Source of the DNA: Allacma fusca
Taxonomy: Eukaryota > Arthropoda > Collembola > Symphypleona > Sminthuridae
Assembly (NCBI GenBank): GCA_947179485.1
Contig: OX359246.1
Location: 45,115,632-45,179,631, forward strand
Direction: 5' to 3'
Length of the DNA: 64,000 nt
Positions 60,250-64,000 of the stretch are shown here, piece by piece. The notes beneath the pieces are model-generated. The model saw nothing but the letters and a program-made list of their open reading frames with translations, did not search any database and was not told where the DNA came from. Both the position numbers and the translations under genes were made by a program. Every line of letters starts with the position of its first letter. Positions within the stretch are counted from its first letter, which is position 1.

Positions 60250-62331
60250 TGTACACAGAGTTGGGGATGAACCACCTTGAAATTTTTGAAGTAAATTCCG
60301 AGAATTCCGAAACACAAGAGAGAAATAAATGGAGGTCCAAGCGGGTCAACTAATTTTGAGGAGCAACTGCACTCACTCTCATTGCGGATCTGGAGTCAAC
60401 TGAATTTCTCCGAACGTCCCAGCTCCTATTTTGGGTGTCCTAAATCCCGCATAGGTTTGCACAATATCAATTTATTATTCCCCCGAAGAGAAAGAAAGCA
60501 TGTTTAAGCCGATGGTAGGGACTCCTTTTTAAAGACAAATAAAATCAGGGGGATGTACATAATTATTACAGGTTCCCAAAAGTGCTTGGGCTCTGTCGGC
60601 AGTACAGTCACAGCATACTACTCTGTCTGACCGGGGAAGACATCCTAAGCTGAGGACTTGCATACAAAACAATTTTATGGTTTCGGACTTCTCCTCCATC
60701 CCCCGGTCCAGAGGTTCTAATCCTATTTGTGAAAGTGTGCTTGCCCCTCTTATTCTATATACATATGAGATATGCACGTTCGGACTTTCGTACCCGTCCT
60801 CTGACATAGCTGGAGCAGTGCTCGTGTATAGTCATGTATTTTTTATATACGGTAATAATTATTACAGAAATGTAGAATTACCTACATTCAATCGTAGGAA
60901 CATTACATACATATATACACACTCTGCTCTGTACTACTAATATTATTACCAGTTCTTTTGGATTTTTGTCAAAATGCTCTTCAATATATTTTAGGGCAAG
61001 GGAAAAATAGTAAAAGGTAAGGAGTATCATTTATGGTCATGCAGCATGTACTTACGTTCATTAGGGCCAGCGTACAATTCATTAGCATACTACGATTAAG
61101 TACATTTGAGGGCATTAATCGGACAGTAAAGAGACAGCCAGCACGTTGTAGAAGCGTTTCTGTTTATCTAGGGAGACCATACCGTCTCAAGACATTTGTC
61201 AGGTTCTAATTAATACTATTTGGTTTCAGGCCTATCTGAACTCTAGTATAAATACAGTACACATACTGTAAAGAAAAAGAACAACACGTGAGAGCTCAAA
61301 GCTCCACGTACATAAAATTACAGCGACTAACAAAAATATGCATCACAGAACTCAAAGATTTGGCATTTGTTAAAAAAAATGTTTCTCCATTTTTCCTCAA
61401 TTTCATAAATTTTACAAATTTGGAAGATACACTTGATTGCATAAGATCCTCTCACAATTCCCCGTGAAATAGCTTCACACATTTTATGAACTGAAGCGTC
61501 CAAATGACACATTTAAATATATACACATATGTAAATGATACAAGAACAAGTTTAAATTAAAAAAAACTGCCCTAAAAAATGTCCTTTTACTTTTGAATAG
61601 GTACAGTTATTTAACAGAGGCTTGGGTTACGTTTCCCTTTCAATCACAGTTATATTATACAATCACAGTGTACAGTAGTAAAAGTTGTAAATGCCACCCA
61701 GGAGGAAAACAAATGAAAATAAATACCTGAGACGACAGAATTCAAGGGTACAGTATAGAGGAGACACATGAGATTTGTAAATCTCACAGTCCGTCTGTCT
61801 CATATGTAATTGCAGGTGTGAATGTGTTCGGTGAGTACAATGGAAACTGTGCAAATATATACATATGAGGAAAACCGACCTGTAAATCTACACCCATGCT
61901 CCAATACCTTACAATTACAACTGTGACTTATGAGAATCTGTTATAATAATTGCAACCTTACGTGAGGTCTCCCCTGAATATTAATTACACTTACATAGAT
62001 ACTCATTACCTCTCCCATACAAACATATAGGGAGTGCATTTTGTGCAACATATTTTTTTTTTCATCCAGACTTTTCCTTATCAATTGTTTGTGTATATAA
62101 TATAATTGTAGGGAAACGAAACTATATCATTTTCTTTCTTCAAGTGTTGAAACATTCCAGGTTTGATTTCAGGAACATACATTATGTAATCACTTACGTA
62201 TAAGTATCTACATAGTAGGAAATTGCAAGTTTCCTTTAAAAAAAATAATACTCCTCGCTCAGAGACAAGCATAGGGACCCAGAGTCGAAGGAAACAGATG
62301 TAGTTCTCCTTTCCTTCAGTTGTATTGTCTT

Positions 62332-62366
<35 letters not shown>

Positions 62367-64000
62367 TTGTCTTATGTCAACACTCACTTAATAATCCCAT
62401 CAACGGGAACAATAAGGGGTGACACGTTGGACAAGTGACACGTTCCCTCCTCACAATACTGCATTTAAGTGGAGACAATACTACTGGACTTTGCATTGGA
62501 CTCTCATCATGGGAACTGCTCATTTTTCCCGAACAAATAAGTGAAACACCAAGGATTGGGAAAATGCTGACGGGAAAAAAAATTAGCCCTTGACAGGAGT
62601 ACGCATATGATAAATTTTTATGAGCTGTTATATCACTATGATATAAACTTTTACTTTACAATCACACCCTTATATGTACCAGTGCATGTCCGATTGTTAC
62701 CATTGTGTATAATTACGTGGAGCAGAAATAAACCCAAAATCTTGGTGACAGGCTCGTCAAAAAAAATCACATATTGTTCTACATTACCAGTAATAAATTA
62801 CATTTGGTACACATGCTATCTATAAAGTACAGGATTCTAATCCGAGCACCCTTAAATGCACCAGGACTTGACTCTATACTCCTGACGAGTTTGTCCCAAT
62901 TTGCAAAAGCGAAAATTAGCATGGTGTTAAAAGGGGACTCGGACCCAATCCACCTCTGCTACGAATAGAGCCCATGCTTTTACAAGTGACAAGGGAGCTT
63001 CTTACAGAGAGAGAGTGCACTGTACTACTAATTGTAAGTGTAATAACAAGAGATAGCGGAGCTTAGAAGAATAATATCTTCATTCTGATTTTCCCCCATT
63101 TATTGTGCGAAGGTTGGTTTGATATGAATAAATCCTGATGACTTTTCCCACTCCTTGACCTCCCCTCCGCTTAAACTGTACTCATTTGAGACTCTTTGAT
63201 GGATGTGGTTGATGTGCGTAAAGGACGATGCTGCACATTCACACTTCACAGTCGAACTTGCATCTGTGCCCATGAGGATACATACATAAATGTGATTACA
63301 TACACTCTACATATCTACATATATAAGTAATCACAATAAGCTAGAACATTTTGAAAACATTATGGAAACAAGTTTCGGTAGCTGACATCCGTCTCTTATT
63401 ATGTACTACCTGTTAATAGTCTCAAAAATTCCTGTGCAAATTCCCCTCAGAAATGATTTTCTGCATGCACACTATGTGTACTTACTACACATGTACTTTT
63501 ACATTTATATGTGAATCTTCCTTAAATTCCAAACACTCAACCTCTACAGGAACGGATATGCTCAGGAACATTATGATACTCTTTCACGAGCCGAGAATCT
63601 TCTATGAGGAGATGCTACATACTATTAATTAATTTAAGTTTACATCATCATCGTCGTCCCATAATGCTATGAAAGTGAGTCTCAAGACGTAATACTCGAG
63701 ATTGTTTTTCCCACCGGCCCTACTATACACAGTAACCTATGTATGTCATGCCATGTTTTACGCTTTTTGCGTTCTCGTAATTTTAGTGGACGTAAATATG
63801 TATGTATATAATTAAATAATAGCTCGTAATAGTTCCTCCAATGCCTGCTCACTTTTTGGAGGGACATTCCTTATAACACTGGGACCTATGTATGTATGTA
63901 ATTATATGGATGGATCTGAGGAACAACAATGAGTTTTATATATCTTTTACAATAATTTTAAAATTTGGGCTGCAGTCAAGTTACAAGTCGTTTAAGAGGA
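60250..64000. other. upstream of chaoptin-like gene; no supported gene
   Basis: The promoter and any 5' untranslated exons of the chaoptin-like gene should start here. One frame on the minus strand at 60529-60807 (92 codons, starting MSEDGYESPNV) has mixed composition but no known motif and no splice support; it could be chance. The remaining DNA is A/T-rich with CATA/TATG runs and one GT microsatellite. Confidence 0.45.
62333..62364. repeat. (GT)n microsatellite
   Basis: About 16 uninterrupted GT units. Confidence 0.9.

Noticed and set aside
60529-60807. 92-codon minus-strand frame with mixed composition
   Set aside because: No known motif, no splice context and no conserved block; it lies in the likely upstream region of the chaoptin-like gene and may be chance.
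1-64000. tRNA, rRNA, snRNA genes and CRISPR arrays
   Set aside because: I looked for B-box-like GGTTCGA motifs, cloverleaf-like sequence and regularly spaced repeats and found none that hold up.

Overview
This is an AT-rich nuclear window from an animal. Its genes are split by many short GT-AG introns, the intergenic DNA is full of A/T runs and microsatellites, and every recognised host gene belongs to a metazoan family. A chaoptin-type gene and the gene styles point to an arthropod. A crustacean, possibly a parasitic copepod such as a sea louse, is my best guess, but no rRNA or mitochondrial sequence is present to prove it. I rebuilt exons by reading splice sites and phases. In the six complete genes every junction keeps the reading frame.

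Layout: 1-7 kb is mostly non-coding, with one likely exon of an unidentified plus-strand gene (1933-2112) and a small tandem repeat (5876-6080). 7.08-15.81 kb is a whole-looking Ty3/gypsy LTR retrotransposon on the minus strand, with LTRs I read as identical, so it inserted very recently. It has gag, pol and an unusual third ORF that ends in another zinc knuckle. 17.1-20.9 kb (+) is an SLC38A11-type amino-acid transporter. 23.3-24.9 kb holds two weak orphan exon candidates (-). 25.4-29.0 kb (-) is a ten-exon MBOAT lysophospholipid acyltransferase (LPCAT3/nessy type). 29-35.4 kb is repeat-rich, with a notable pair of related hairpins near 32.2 and 32.9 kb. 35.4-39.1 kb (+) is an RBM33-like RNA-binding protein whose 3' end I could not find. 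44.0-49.5 kb (-) is SMG8, an NMD regulator, with a long acidic insertion. 50.8-52.1 kb (-) is a secreted family GH17 beta-1,3-glucanase, which is unexpected in an animal. 52.8-54.4 kb (+) is an alpha-arrestin with two PPxY motifs. 54.6-60.2 kb (-) is a complete chaoptin-like LRR protein. 60.3-64 kb has no supported gene.

The genes do not form one pathway: membrane lipid remodelling, amino-acid transport, mRNA decay, RNA binding, receptor trafficking and cell adhesion are all represented, as is usual for a eukaryotic neighbourhood. The GH17 and arrestin genes are divergent and share a 0.78-kb upstream region. The arrestin and chaoptin genes converge with only about 240 bp between their stops. 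The most interesting items are the GH17 gene (candidate horizontal transfer), the third ORF of the retrotransposon, the SMG8 insertion and the hairpin pair at 32 kb.
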